Assembly (NCBI GenBank): GCA_001600355.1
Contig: BCJU01000008.1
Coordinates: 1-18,986, forward strand
Origin: Meira nashicola
Taxonomy: Eukaryota > Basidiomycota > Exobasidiomycetes > Exobasidiales > Brachybasidiaceae
Direction: 5' to 3'
Length of the DNA stretch: 18,986 bases
Shown here: one piece after another, positions 9,490-18,319 of the stretch
Position numbering within the stretch: position 1 is the stretch's first letter
How the letters are laid out: each line of letters begins with the position of its first letter
Position numbers and translations under genes: made by a program
The notes under the pieces: model-generated
Told to the model about the DNA's origin: nothing
Seen by the model: the letters and a program-made list of their open reading frames with translations, nothing else
The model's database searches: none

Positions 9490-10010
9490 ATAACTTCAAG
9501 CTGATTCTGGTCGCACTTTGTAGGCACTCCGATCTTGTCCTTTCACAAAATACACCTAAATTTCATCTTTGTACGCGACTGGCGTAGAGATTGGCTGATA
9601 CGTCGAATCAGCACAATCGTAGAAGCGGTCAGATACTCATCAAAATCACAGAAACCCTAGTGGTGTAATCGAATCGACAACAATTCGTGCACAAACACAA
9701 TCTTCAATTTCCTTGAACGCTACACAAATTAGTCTGAGCCCAAGCCGCAACTTAAGAACTTCCTCCGGTGGAGTTGTGTCTAAGATCCCTTACACATTTC
9801 TAGACCGGGGTCAATTCTGTAAGGTCGAAGGGATGACAATTGGCGACAATGATTTCCCAGGCATATTTTAATGATGGGAAAGGTTTCTTCGGTACCACCA
9901 GCATAGATACTTCAGGATGTCGCGTGCAGAATCGGTCATAATTGTATCAAAGAGGTATATAGATAAGCTGCACATTGAGCCATCACCGATTCATTTTCGC
10001 CTTCAAATCA
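9490..10010 (-). pseudogene. Multiply frameshifted relic of an unidentified protein gene
   Basis: Reading the minus strand from 10010 downward, clearly protein-like pieces follow one another in changing frames: NESVMAQCAAYLYTSLIQL, then TDSARDILKYL, AGGTEETFPIIK, YAWEIIVA..FDLTELTPV, LDTTPPEEVLKLRLGLRL with VAFKEIEDCVCARIVVDSI, and FDEYLTASTIVLIRRISQSL. Each piece abuts the next without room for an intron, so at least four indels have accumulated. The helix-rich pattern (DILKYL-AGG, then YAWEIIVA--FDLTEL) faintly recalls a BTB/POZ fold, but that is only a guess. Confidence 0.5.
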
Positions 10011-10087
10011 ATCCTGTGCAGTCCTCGAAGATCCCCCATGAAAGCGATGCGCTGATTATGGACAGTATGAGCGCTTTTTTGGTCTAG

Positions 10088-10886
10088 GAAGACGGCTCGC
10101 CTACCTGTCATTTAGCAATTCCTCGCTGTAATGTTTGCTTCATCGATGTCGAAAACAATTCGGGCCTTGAACGATCAAGTGATTTGGCTTCAGAGCCTTC
10201 TTCGAAATTTGCGAAACAGTTTTATGACCTGCACATACTCGGAAAGCTACATAGTCGAGCGGCTGCATGGACGTTTTCTCGTTCAACACCGATGTCGGAA
10301 ACGACTTCGAAAGATGCACCGTCCCCAGATAAGCTGGTTGTGCTGGATTTGACCAAATTCTCTTCAACAGACCAAAATTTAGGGGTATCGCTGCAGCAAG
10401 ATGGTACTGGAAATGTATTTCGTCAAATCAATTTAGTGCCTGTAAATGCACATGGACAAGTTTACGCTATGAATAAAAATGAAAGCGAAAATTATCTTCT
10501 AGCAGACAATGCAAACCAGACGGCTCTACACACTTTCGTTTTCTTTGAACTTGAAAATTTCGCACAGTGCTATCTGCCTTCCTCAGCTTTAATCAAAGCA
10601 GAGCGGGTGAAAGGGTCGATTGATCTTACGCCGAGCGCAGGGGCTACGATGGAAAAATCGGGTTCAGAGACGCTAGTGATTTTACGGCCCGCGGAAGGGG
10701 CGCTATCACAACCTGACGCTACCCGATGGGGAAATTTTACAAAATATTGCAAGTGTGCATCCATTGCATATACCACAATTTGATGTGGATGACTTAGTTA
10801 CTTTCTATACTTCCGCTCACGATCGCCTGAAACTCATCGTGGACGGTAAAGAGATTAGACCTCACCCTGAACGCAAATCTACTTAG
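10088..10886 (+). pseudogene. Unidentified gene with a frameshift near its 3' end
   Basis: A plus-strand frame is open from just after TAG 10085-10087 to a stop at 10781-10783; its first ATG is at 10292. It is convincingly protein-like throughout, e.g. DKLVVLDLTKFSSTDQN, FRQINLVPVNAHGQVYAMNK and LHTFVFFELENFAQCYLP. Near 10715-10725 the plausible coding sequence moves to the +1 frame (LTLPDGEILQNIASVHP, then DDLVTFYTSAHDRLKLIVDG) and ends at TAG 10884-10886. No good intron fits the junction, so a one-base insertion or two-base loss is likely. TAG at 10085-10087 could be a splice acceptor. No family recognised. Confidence 0.45.
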
Positions 10887-11410
10887 GATGTTGGGACGCT
10901 GATGCGATTTGCAGTACCGACGGTCATATATTGAAGGCAACTTTTTGCGAACCTTTACTTTTCTCGAACCTTGTGTCCTGATTGGTTGTAACGATTGATT
11001 GATCTCGCGTCACTAAAAAGATATGAAGACAAGCTTTTAAGGTTTCTGGAGATCAATTGCTTCTTTTCCCGCAGGTTAAAGCGCTTCTTTTCCTCATCAA
11101 TAGTCTAGAGCACTGTTCATGTAAGATTTCAGTTACCTTTTCATCCATCCTACGCAGTAAAATTGCTAGTGTCAATTGCATTTTGAGTTTGTAGTTTTAG
11201 TTCAACTAGCAGAAATAGTCAAGATCGATTTACTTCCGTCTCTTAAAGTGTATTTATAAATATCTTTCTCGTTCAGAAGAGGAGATCAGAGATGAATAAA
11301 ATTAGAGTCGATATAAAATACGAAGTGAAACACAGAATTATTGGTGTACTTGGGCTAAAGATCCCGGATATGCCGAAACATCGTTAAAAACCAGTCTTCT
11401 ATAGCGGTTC
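10887..11410. other. Spacer, nothing identified
   Basis: No frame of note, no repeat beyond the adjoining copy 2, and no RNA gene seen. Confidence 0.35.
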
Positions 11411-11415
11411 GTATA

Positions 11416-11623
11416 CCCAACAGGAAGAAAGGCAGGCTCTTTGGGAGTTCTGCCTTCTAATTGGCAAACAAATTCGTTACCTGCTTTAAAGCAGTCGGAA
11501 CGACTTTGTTGAAGGGTCTATCGTAGCAATGGACTCTGACCTTTGTAACAAGTGTACACACATTATAATGAATTATTTCCAGGCTCTTCTCGGCGTCACG
11601 TTCTCAATTATGGTAGCCATTTT
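11416..11623. repeat. Diverged repeat, copy 2
   Basis: Second copy of the sequence at 6311-6520. On the minus strand it reads LVTKVRVHCYDRPFNKVVPT and then ALKQVTNLFA before a TAG, so it is a gene relic too. Upstream in the same frame AEKSLEIIHYNV can be read, showing the frame that copy 1 has lost. Unlike copy 1, no GATA gene follows on the plus strand. Confidence 0.7.
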
Positions 11624-11639
11624 CAAAGTGTTAATGGAA

Positions 11640-11970
11640 GAAACTTATCGTGAATGTTCGGTCTGTAAAAGAGAATTCATCATACATTAAGAAGACGAAG
11701 GACAAAATCGCTCGAACTTGATGCACGATAGCGCATTCCACCGGGGGAAAAGTTGCACTAGAAATAGGCTAGCCAAAACAAGCGCAGTACCTGTGAATAC
11801 CTCTATTTTAGACAGCTGTATTGTGTTTTTTTTTTCTGAATACATCAACAAATTATAGATAGATCAGGAGAAAGAGAAGTAAACGGTGACATAATAGGGC
11901 TGTTTTTTCTAGAAAAAGATCATCAAAATCTATATGACTGCTTGCGAATAGATCGCTCCATGCAGAAGTA
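11640..11970. other. Spacer downstream of the amidohydrolase relic
   Basis: 3' flank of the minus-strand amidohydrolase. It contains a short T-run at about 11826-11836. No gene seen. Confidence 0.35.
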
Positions 11971-11975
11971 TTTGC

Positions 11976-13024
11976 TCACTTTTCCAAATGGGGAAACAGT
12001 TTAAGTGCGTTCAAATAAGAAATCTTCTCGATCGCTACGCCCTTCATTCCGTATGATTCAAACTTCTTAATCGACCCCGGTAATTGTTTGGTGAAATGTT
12101 CGATTGCAGAAGTTGAAGCATTAGGGAAATCGCTTCCGAATAAGATATGATCAGGAGTTGTGATTTCGAGAAGTCCAGCAAGCTGGTGAAGCAGGATGAC
12201 TGGACAAAGCTGTATCGAAATAAAACGAACCGGCTTCTCTCATAATTTCCTCTGTTGTCATTCCATTTGCGAAAGGTGAATCAGACAAAGCGCCAGCAAC
12301 ACGACCAACTAAACTTGCCAGCGTACCTCCAGCATGAGAGAGGATGATTTTGCAATCTGAAGCATCATTTTTCAAAGTTTTTGACGTAATCAAATCGATT
12401 GCCGTTCTTCCAGTTTCGTGGGGATAGTCAAATGCCGGTTGTGGTAAACTTTATTGACCAAATGCGTATCAACGGAATGGGTTGGATGAATGAATACGAT
12501 TGCTTTACGTCTGTTCAATTCTTGCCAAATTTCTTTGAAGTGAGGATGACCAAGATAATGATTATCATTGCCGTACCGGGTGTATAGTATGACACCATTG
12601 GCATGAAGATGATCTAATGCATACTTGATCTCTTTCAAGCATGCTTGTATGTCCAACAAGGAAGGTAAACATGCAAAGTAACCATATTCCTTGTTATTCT
12701 CGCTGCAAAGCTTTGCAACATATTCATTGCATTCTCTAGCTAAGCTAGCAGCCTTTATAGGATCTCGTTCACAAGCTGGTCCAGGTGCTGTGACAGATAA
12801 GATAGCTGTACGGATGCCAACCTTCTTGCATATATCACGGTCTGCTTCTATTGTCCAATCGGGAACGTACCAGCCAGAAGGATCACCGCCATTCTCGTTC
12901 AAGGCTACGAAAGTGAAGAAGATTTTATTTAGTTGTCAACTACGTAATTCCTTGTAAAATTATGTATCTCACCTTTTGTAAAGCATGGAGGATAAACGTG
13001 ATGGTGAACGTCGATATGTGACAT
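11976..13024 (-). pseudogene. Amidohydrolase of the 6-methylsalicylate decarboxylase type, broken by two frameshifts
   Basis: Exon 1 (13024-12973) encodes MSHIDVHHHVYPPCFTK. A 68-nt intron (12905-12972, GTGAGA...TAG) joins it to NENGGDPSGWYVPDW and onward. The metal-binding set of the amidohydrolase/ACMSD superfamily is all present: HxH (His7, His9), HPTH (His157-His160), ILSHAGG, and FGSDFPN. The GGDPSGWY-PDW start resembles fungal 6-methylsalicylate decarboxylases of polyketide pathways. The frame breaks near 12434-12440 (a base missing before [15 protein letters not shown]) and again near 12178-12192 (an extra base before [14 protein letters not shown]). The third frame then runs to TGA at 11976-11978, ending LNALKLFPHLEK. 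Unspliced frames stop early (12390 and 12151). Apart from these indels it looks full length at about 335 residues, so the breaks are recent or are assembly errors. If intact it would decarboxylate an aromatic acid. Confidence 0.8.
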
Positions 13025-13072
13025 CGTGGAGGCTACAAGGAATTGTGCTATTATCTTGCGTCGTAAGGCCGC

Positions 13073-13079
13073 TTATATA
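13073..13079 (-). promoter_or_regulatory. TATA box of the amidohydrolase gene
   Basis: TATATAA on the minus strand, 49 nt upstream of the ATG at 13024, at a normal spacing for a TATA element with a short leader. Confidence 0.5.
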
Positions 13080-13105
13080 TCAAGGAGGAACCCATCTACG
13101 TCAAA

Positions 13106-13122
13106 GGTAGGGAATACCTACC
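13106..13122. promoter_or_regulatory. Inverted repeat upstream of the amidohydrolase TATA box
   Basis: GGTAGG-GAATA-CCTACC, a perfect 6-bp dyad with a 5-nt spacer, lies about 27 bp upstream of the TATA box. It could be an operator for a dimeric regulator; no factor can be named. Confidence 0.25.
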
Positions 13123-13129
13123 GTATCAC

Positions 13130-13535
13130 ACTTTCCGAGCATTCTGCCGCGGCCCTCTCGTAAGATCCGTTTGGCAGCGCGGACAATCGGCAGAGGTATC
13201 CGTTCTACGAGAAGTCAAATTTTGCTATGCTGCTGCGCGGGGGAACCCATGCTAAAGAGGTTCCACCAGCGCAGTACGAAAGTCTTTTTGAAAACGAGCA
13301 GATTACTCGTGTACTCTAGCTGTCTGTTTGAGATGTCTGTGTAAGAAGTCTATGCGTAAGGTTTCTTAAGCGTGGGAATTCGCTTTAGTCTCTCAAAAAT
13401 GCCGTATGCACAACAAATATATAGAATAGCGTACGCGACAGAATGGTCTGCATGAATAGCACATTCCCCTTTTTTTTGGCCTTTTTTCGTCGATTTCATG
13501 TTTCGCATCAGAGTAGTGTTAAAAAAAAACCCGCC
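13130..13535. other. Spacer, relatively GC-rich
   Basis: Unlike its surroundings, 13130-13280 is GC-rich with scattered CGG/CCG words. No frame or motif supports a gene. Confidence 0.3.
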
Positions 13536-13539
13536 TACG

Positions 13540-13765
13540 CGTTTTATTTTTATATAGATTAAATATCTACTTTATTAACTTTAAATATATTCAATCTGTT
13601 TAATTTATCTTTTATCTATATAAAATACAATACAATCCTTCTATAAAATTTATAAATTTATTTAAATCTATCTTTATATAAACTAATTTTTTAATTCTTA
13701 GAAGAGTCTCTTTTATAAACTCTTCTTTTTATTAAGATTTATTAATAGAATATAGGTAGTGTCGT
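13540..13765. other. Second AT-rich block
   Basis: About 85-90% A+T by eye, with many TATATA/TTTAAA words and sharp borders. A hairpin with 8-bp arms (AGAAGAGT 13700-13707, ACTCTTCT 13719-13726) and an 11-nt loop lies inside. No coding potential. It resembles the 7.3-8.7 kb block and may be an RIP-eroded repeat. Confidence 0.5.
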
Positions 13766-13919
13766 TAAAGCTGCCACTGATTTTATTTTAAGACAAGACT
13801 AGAAGGATGTGTTGTGTGGTAAGAAACATGTATAATGCCAATCAAAAGTGTAAACACGCCGCACCTCAGTCTCAACAGAATTGAAAGCGCTTCGGCAATT
13901 CCATTCTATTCTATACTTA

Positions 13920-14455
13920 TCACGGTAGTCGCGCTTTGTGTGGAAAGTGAATTTGATGAACTAATTTTGTCACTTGAACAAATAATGGACTTACTAAATT
14001 TCTTGAGCCATTATAAACGGACATACTGGATTGTTAGATTACAGGAACACTTTCGACTATTATTGAAGATTCATCAACAGCACTAAAGATTGTACCAATT
14101 ACGATTTCATCCGTGAGAGTCATCCTATCTGGCTCAATAAATATCGCATCATCCTAATGAAGTAAACGTTTATTTAATTCTTACTTCTTTCCGCTTATAT
14201 AAGATTTGCATTTATTCCCCCTTATCTGATAATCTTTACAAGTTCCAATCGTAACCGGCTTGACCAAAGACTACTCTCATTCTTTCATCGCCAATGCTCA
14301 ATAATGAGGTTCGGAGGATGTGAAGTTCGCCTCTTTCAAGCACAGCAGTATATCATACTATTGTCTATCTGTCTCCTGATAATCAGATTCGACTAACACT
14401 TCTTATTGTGCTAAGGAGGTAAAAGAGCCCGAACTTCTGACCTCAGTGTTCTTAA
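13920..14455 (-). pseudogene. Decayed multi-exon gene, product unknown
   Basis: On the minus strand, pieces follow in order. About 14455-14345 reads TEVRSSGSFTSLAQ and then EVLVESDYQETDRQ with in-frame TAA and TAG. About 14348-14240 reads RGELHILRTSLLSIGDERM and RVVFGQAGYDWN in another frame. 14153-14037 reads DDAIFIEPDRMTLTDEIVIG and TIFSAVDESSIIVESVPVI, followed by an in-frame TAA (14034-14036) and then 37 more codons to TGA at 13920. Between the second and third pieces sits a good 86-nt intron (14154-14239, GTAAAG...TAG), but the phases across it differ by one base. Stops follow the CAA/CAG-to-TAA/TAG pattern. No family recognised. The plus-strand frame at 13835-14086 is its shadow. Confidence 0.45.
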
Positions 14456-14459
14456 GGGC

Positions 14460-14890
14460 GACCCAAGCATGCATTAGTATAATTATGAATTGTCAGCCGA
14501 TCACACCAACTGCATACGAGCAAGTTTTCTCCGCTATTGCTTCCTTTACGCCGTGGAATCGAGTTACGTCTTCCGTCCGGCTTTAGCGTGTAGACACTAT
14601 GGGCCCACATACATACGTTATCCGAATGTACATGCGGCGCAACTCGGCGCGTTGATCTTTTCATTCGAATCTCGAGCTATTGTTCGAGCTAATATAAGGC
14701 GTATCCTGACGCCATGAAAATTCACTCTAGCGCAAGCCGATAGGGCGTGCATATGTCTAGCAATTAAGCACTGATTTCCGACTTAAATGTTTGTGTTCTG
14801 CTCCCCATAGAGTAATAGAATGAAGGTTCTACTACAAACGATAAACATGAAATAATGGTAGAAATTTAAAGAACAGACTTAAAAAGGCCT
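14460..14890. other. Spacer upstream of the secreted-protein gene
   Basis: No gene supported. 14490-14720 is less AT-rich than its surroundings and has overlapping frames on both strands without motifs. Confidence 0.3.
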
Positions 14891-15003
14891 TATTTTCCCA
14901 TTCGATCCCATCATCACCCAACATCATTCATTCTCTTTATTGCCGGTCAATAATCACATCAGCTGTTTCAACTTCTTTATCTCTTTTTTTTCAATTACTC
15001 TTT

Positions 15004-15372
15004 ATGAAAATGAGAACTTCCGCGATTCTTACCTCAATCTTTTTGGCTGCAACCGTTGCTAGTGCAATGCCTTTGGTTCAAGAAGGCAAAGAACTTCAAA
15101 TCTTAAACGCCCGAGCTCGTGGAAGCAGTGGAGGCGGTCAACGTACAATTGATACTTCAGATCAATTTAAAAACAACGATGGAAAAACTTTTCCTAAGGG
15201 GAATTTGTATAATCAATCACCTTTATTTGGAGAAACATCCCATAAAGATAGTCATGCACCACCTGCTTATTCTGAAATTGATCGCGTTGGTGGGAGTGCA
15301 CCTCAAAAAGGTGGTCAAAAACCCCCTTCTTACGGAACTGCTGAACATGAAGGCATTTTAGATCAGATGTAG
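15004..15372 (+). CDS. Small secreted protein with two PPxY motifs, 122 aa
   Basis: A single-exon frame from ATG 15004 to TAG 15370-15372. The start has a CT-rich leader just upstream, typical of fungal genes; Met3 is an alternative. Residues 1-21 form a signal peptide (basic MKMR, hydrophobic SAILTSIFLAATVASA) with a likely cut after Ala21. The mature part of about 101 residues has no cysteine and is rich in Gly, Ser, Asn and charged residues, so probably disordered. A RARG site (37-40) could be a processing site. PPAY (86-89) and PPSY (107-110) match the PPxY motif that WW domains bind, each within a similar proline/glycine context. Secretion fits a wall-associated or host-facing protein, but no known effector family is recognised. 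Confidence 0.75.
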   Translation: MKMRTSAILTSIFLAATVASAMPLVQEGKELQILNARARGSSGGGQRTIDTSDQFKNNDGKTFPKGNLYNQSPLFGETSHKDSHAPPAYSEIDRVGGSAPQKGGQKPPSYGTAEHEGILDQM

Positions 15373-15964
15373 AGTATTTCTCATTTCTTTTAATTGAGTC
15401 TATTTTATCCACCTTCTTTATTAACCAAGCGAAGCGGATATATCAATATATTGAACGGAAAGAGATCCATGCATTAAATGTAGCGAACACTGCGGCATAT
15501 GAATGTATAGATCAATACATTGAAATAAAATAAAATAAAAAATCATGCAATCTCGCAATAGATTTTTGGTCGTGATCACGGTCACATTCTCCATTGAAGT
15601 CTCGAATCCTTAAAGATTGGTAAGTAACTTAAGAAGATACTCCTGTTCTCTACCTAAAGAGAAGCGTAGAGAAGTATACTTGGGTGAAGATGGTGATGAC
15701 ATTTGATGATCTGAGCATATTAGCCAATTTAACTTTGCTACAAATGTAAGAGTAGGATTTTGACAAAAGACTAAAGAAAGCAAACATAAGCTGTTCCTGT
15801 GCCTGCTTGAAAAGACAAAGATAAGAATATGTTTTTTATACCGGTCTGTTTTTTCCATTCAGTCAACAGCGGTCAGAAACTGCGTTATTGCTCGGATATG
15901 CCGAGCATATGTACGTGTAGACCTTTTCATGTCTGTTGCAGTAAATTTGCCTATCATATTTCAC

Positions 15965-15968
<4 letters not shown>
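15373..15968. other. 3' flank of the secreted-protein gene and spacer
   Basis: Contains (AAAAT)n-like sequence at about 15523-15543, which may provide polyadenylation signals. The minus-strand frame at 15610-15858 has no recognisable features. Confidence 0.3.
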
Positions 15969-15970
<2 letters not shown>

Positions 15971-16002
<32 letters not shown>

Positions 16003-16028
16003 TTTTTTTTTTTATTTTTTTTTTTTTT
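15971..16028. repeat. 58-nt T tract (minus-strand poly-A)
   Basis: Thirty T, A, twelve T, A, fourteen T. On the minus strand it reads as a poly-A run, longest at its 3' end. It could be a retroposon tail or slippage-expanded simple sequence. No flanking target-site duplication was found by eye. Confidence 0.8.
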
Positions 16029-16615
16029 CGAAACAGTCACCATTGACTTGGCTGTATTAAAATTTTTTGGTCGTTCGAAGGTGCATATGCGTCCACGAAT
16101 GACTAACCATGGCACACTTCAAGCAGTCAACAAATGTGTGAACAACAAAAATTAAAGCAAAGCAAAGTGCAAATAAACGTGTGCAATCACAAAGATTTAA
16201 TTGAGCGAAAAATAGCGCGCTCTCCTTCATATTCAATCCTGTATCAAGGAGAAAGGCAGATTACAATATTATCAATATCACTCAGCATAAGACTAAGTAG
16301 AAATACTTTCTAGGGCAATTTGGGAAAAGGACTGGATATAGAAATAGGATGAAGATGCGGGTACTAGCAAGCCATCAAAACTGAGTATCATTTACCATAT
16401 GGTAACACATTGTTTGAGCGGAAAGGGAAGCGAACACCGTCGAAAGCAGCAAAGTTCAGCGAGCAAAGTCTCTAAATCTTGAGGTAGGCCATTACACTAC
16501 TCGTTGAGCCTGAAATTTCGTCAAAGTTAAGTTATGCGCCAAAAAGTATGGTTCATTGATGCAGACACAGAAGTGTAACATGTAAAAGGCTTCAAACGCT
16601 TCAGCCAAAGACTAA
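16029..16615. other. Spacer, nothing identified
   Basis: No frame longer than noise. I looked for tRNA-like A and B boxes next to the T tract and did not find a matching pair. Confidence 0.3.
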
Positions 16616-16621
16616 AATAAG

Positions 16622-16957
16622 ATGAAAATAAGTAAAACACCTGCTGTTGGAGGAAAATTGTATCTCAAACCGCCCATTTCAGACTTTTTGGATTTGCAAC
16701 GAATTTTGCGAAGTTTTGAGGAGATCCAATTGCGTGATTTGTATTTCACTTGCATAAAAATCATAATAAATTTCTTGAAAAAAAATGTGGGTCAAAATGT
16801 TGAATGCTTAGCTATAAAGGTAAATTCCGAGACCATTACTGAGAATGATGACAGTATGATTAGCGAAAAATGCTCGAAAGTTAAACAGAATTTTATGTTA
16901 ATGACACTCATAGTGTTCCTGAATCTTTCTTACTCTTCGCTGACTGAAAAGATCTAA
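16622..16957 (+). CDS. Hypothetical protein, 111 aa
   Basis: A single frame from ATG 16622 to TAA 16955-16957. It starts MKISKTPAVGGKLYLKPP, continues with a helix-prone segment (LRSFEEIQLRDLYFTCIKII then NFLKKN) and ends with a hydrophobic stretch LMTLIVFLNLSYSSL that could be a tail-anchor or chance. No motif, no splice context and no family. It may be spurious. Confidence 0.25.
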   Translation: MKISKTPAVGGKLYLKPPISDFLDLQRILRSFEEIQLRDLYFTCIKIIINFLKKNVGQNVECLAIKVNSETITENDDSMISEKCSKVKQNFMLMTLIVFLNLSYSSLTEKI

Positions 16958-17053
16958 TGCTTTCTTTGCCTTCAATGCCCGATGAAAAGCTTGACTGACT
17001 AAGAATGTAGACATATGGATCTGCAGCGTATTCAGATGAAATCTCCGACACAT

Positions 17054-17535
17054 TCACTTGTTATCATTTGTCACCAAGGCTTCCAGCGTCCATGAGAATA
17101 CGACTGCGGTATTTGCTTCGCGTCGCGAAATAGTCTACACTTTCCCGTAAAATACATAGAATGTAAGCATAAGCACAAGGCCCAAAGGCAAAACTTGAGT
17201 ACTTACGTCTATTAGTAGAAATGGTGCCAGTACCTGAGACACATCATCGCTCGAAAGCTCAGAAAGCATCGCGGCAACAGACCTTTCGAGAGGTACGCCC
17301 TCAGTCACGTGAAACATGCTGTTCAGCTGCGAGAAGACATAATTAGATCTTTGTTTGCTTTCAGATCTTTTTGAGGCTGTTTACCGCCAGGTTCGGATCT
17401 CGTAGAGTAGACACAGAGAATATGTCCGTTTACTTCCATAGCTGAGACGAGCAAGAGAGGTTGACAGAGCAAGAACAAAATAATTCTTCTCAAGATCAGG
17501 CTGCAATATGCGAAATATAAAGATGAATTGTGCAT
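17054..17535 (-). CDS. Candidate three-exon small secreted or membrane protein, 100 aa
   Basis: Exons 17535-17434, 17326-17207 and 17134-17054, all phase 0, with introns of 107 nt (GTAAAC...CAG) and 72 nt (GTAAGT...TAG). Exon 1 encodes MHNSSLYFAYCSLILRRII plus LFLLCQPLLLVSA, a plausible signal peptide or anchor. Exon 2 is LNSMFHVTEGVPLERSVAAM then LSELSSDDVSQVLAPFLLID. Exon 3 is TISRREANTAVVFSWTLEAL and ends VTNDNK. Exon 2 is strongly protein-like and ends at a consensus donor. Exon 1 has an alternative donor (GTAAAC at 17384-17389) that would not keep frame. No family recognised. Confidence 0.45.
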
Positions 17536-17795
17536 TGATCTCTTATGTATACACACTCTCTTTTAATCTACCTCTCTTCATCATGCTCTAGCCATATCAT
17601 TTGATTCAACCAAACAGCGTAGATACACATTATCATGATAAGAGGTGTATCATCATTATGCAAATAGCCCCTCCCCAAACCGAGCTACTTGATCAGGCAG
17701 CTTGTCAACACTTTAAGAAAACAAAGCATTTCTTAAATACTGATAGGCAGCGTGCAAATGAATGTAAATTTATTGTCTTCCACACCTCTGAAATC

Positions 17796-18297
17796 TCAGA
17801 AAGGCCTTTGGAAGAATTGGCTTGCAGTCGCACTTTGTTCTATGACATAATATTGCGTCTCCAGTGTATTCAGATATGCCTCCAAAAATGACGGGCCTAA
17901 TCGAATCATTGAATCAGAGAAAGGTCGCAGCGACCCAAATGCCACTTTCAATTTGATAAAGCTAGGACAGCTTATGCCTGTATCCTTTAAGAAATTGCGG
18001 ATGCTTATTAAACTATCTATTAGCCAAACAAAGCATGTCAATTTTTCTTGTTCAATCTTCTGACGAAAATTGCATAGCGCCAAATTTTCTTCATCATTTA
18101 TCTCAATTTTTCGGGTTACCTGCAATAAGACACCAAGTGAAGCTGCTCCAAACGGTGCAGCAGGAAAACGTAAATTTGGGTGAATCCAATCCGGCTTTAC
18201 TAACGTGGCCTTTCAAAGACAATAAAGAGAAAGAACTTCAATTTGTTGAACAACGTAAATGCAGCCCGTCAAATTTACTCACCAGGATTTTACGCAT
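17796..18297 (-). CDS. Candidate two-exon gene, 142 aa, unknown function
   Basis: Exon 1 (18297-18283) encodes only MRKIL and ends at a consensus donor GTGAGT. A 73-nt intron with a pyrimidine-rich 3' part ends TTGAAAG at 18210. Exon 2 (18209-17796) is 137 codons to TGA. A TGA just before the exon-2 frame shows that exon 2 opens at the splice site. Exon 2 begins ATLVKPDWIHPNLRFPAAPF and includes EENLALCNFRQKIEQEKL, LTCFVWLIDSLISIRNFL and FSDSMIRLGPSFLEAYLNTL, a likely alpha-helical cytoplasmic protein. The 15-nt first exon is unusual. The plus-strand frame at 18035-18361 is a shadow. No domain recognised. Confidence 0.45.
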
Positions 18298-18319
18298 TCC
18301 ACCAAAAAATCATACGCTC

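Noticed and set aside
13835..14086. 83-codon plus-strand ORF
   Set aside because: It is antisense to a more protein-like minus-strand relic with intron borders, so it is a shadow.
15829..16155. 108-codon plus-strand ORF rich in phenylalanine
   Set aside because: Its middle is a translated T tract; simple sequence keeps the frame open.
16029..16300. tRNA-derived SINE body next to the T tract
   Set aside because: GTTCGAA occurs near 16071 but no matching A box or cloverleaf could be built.
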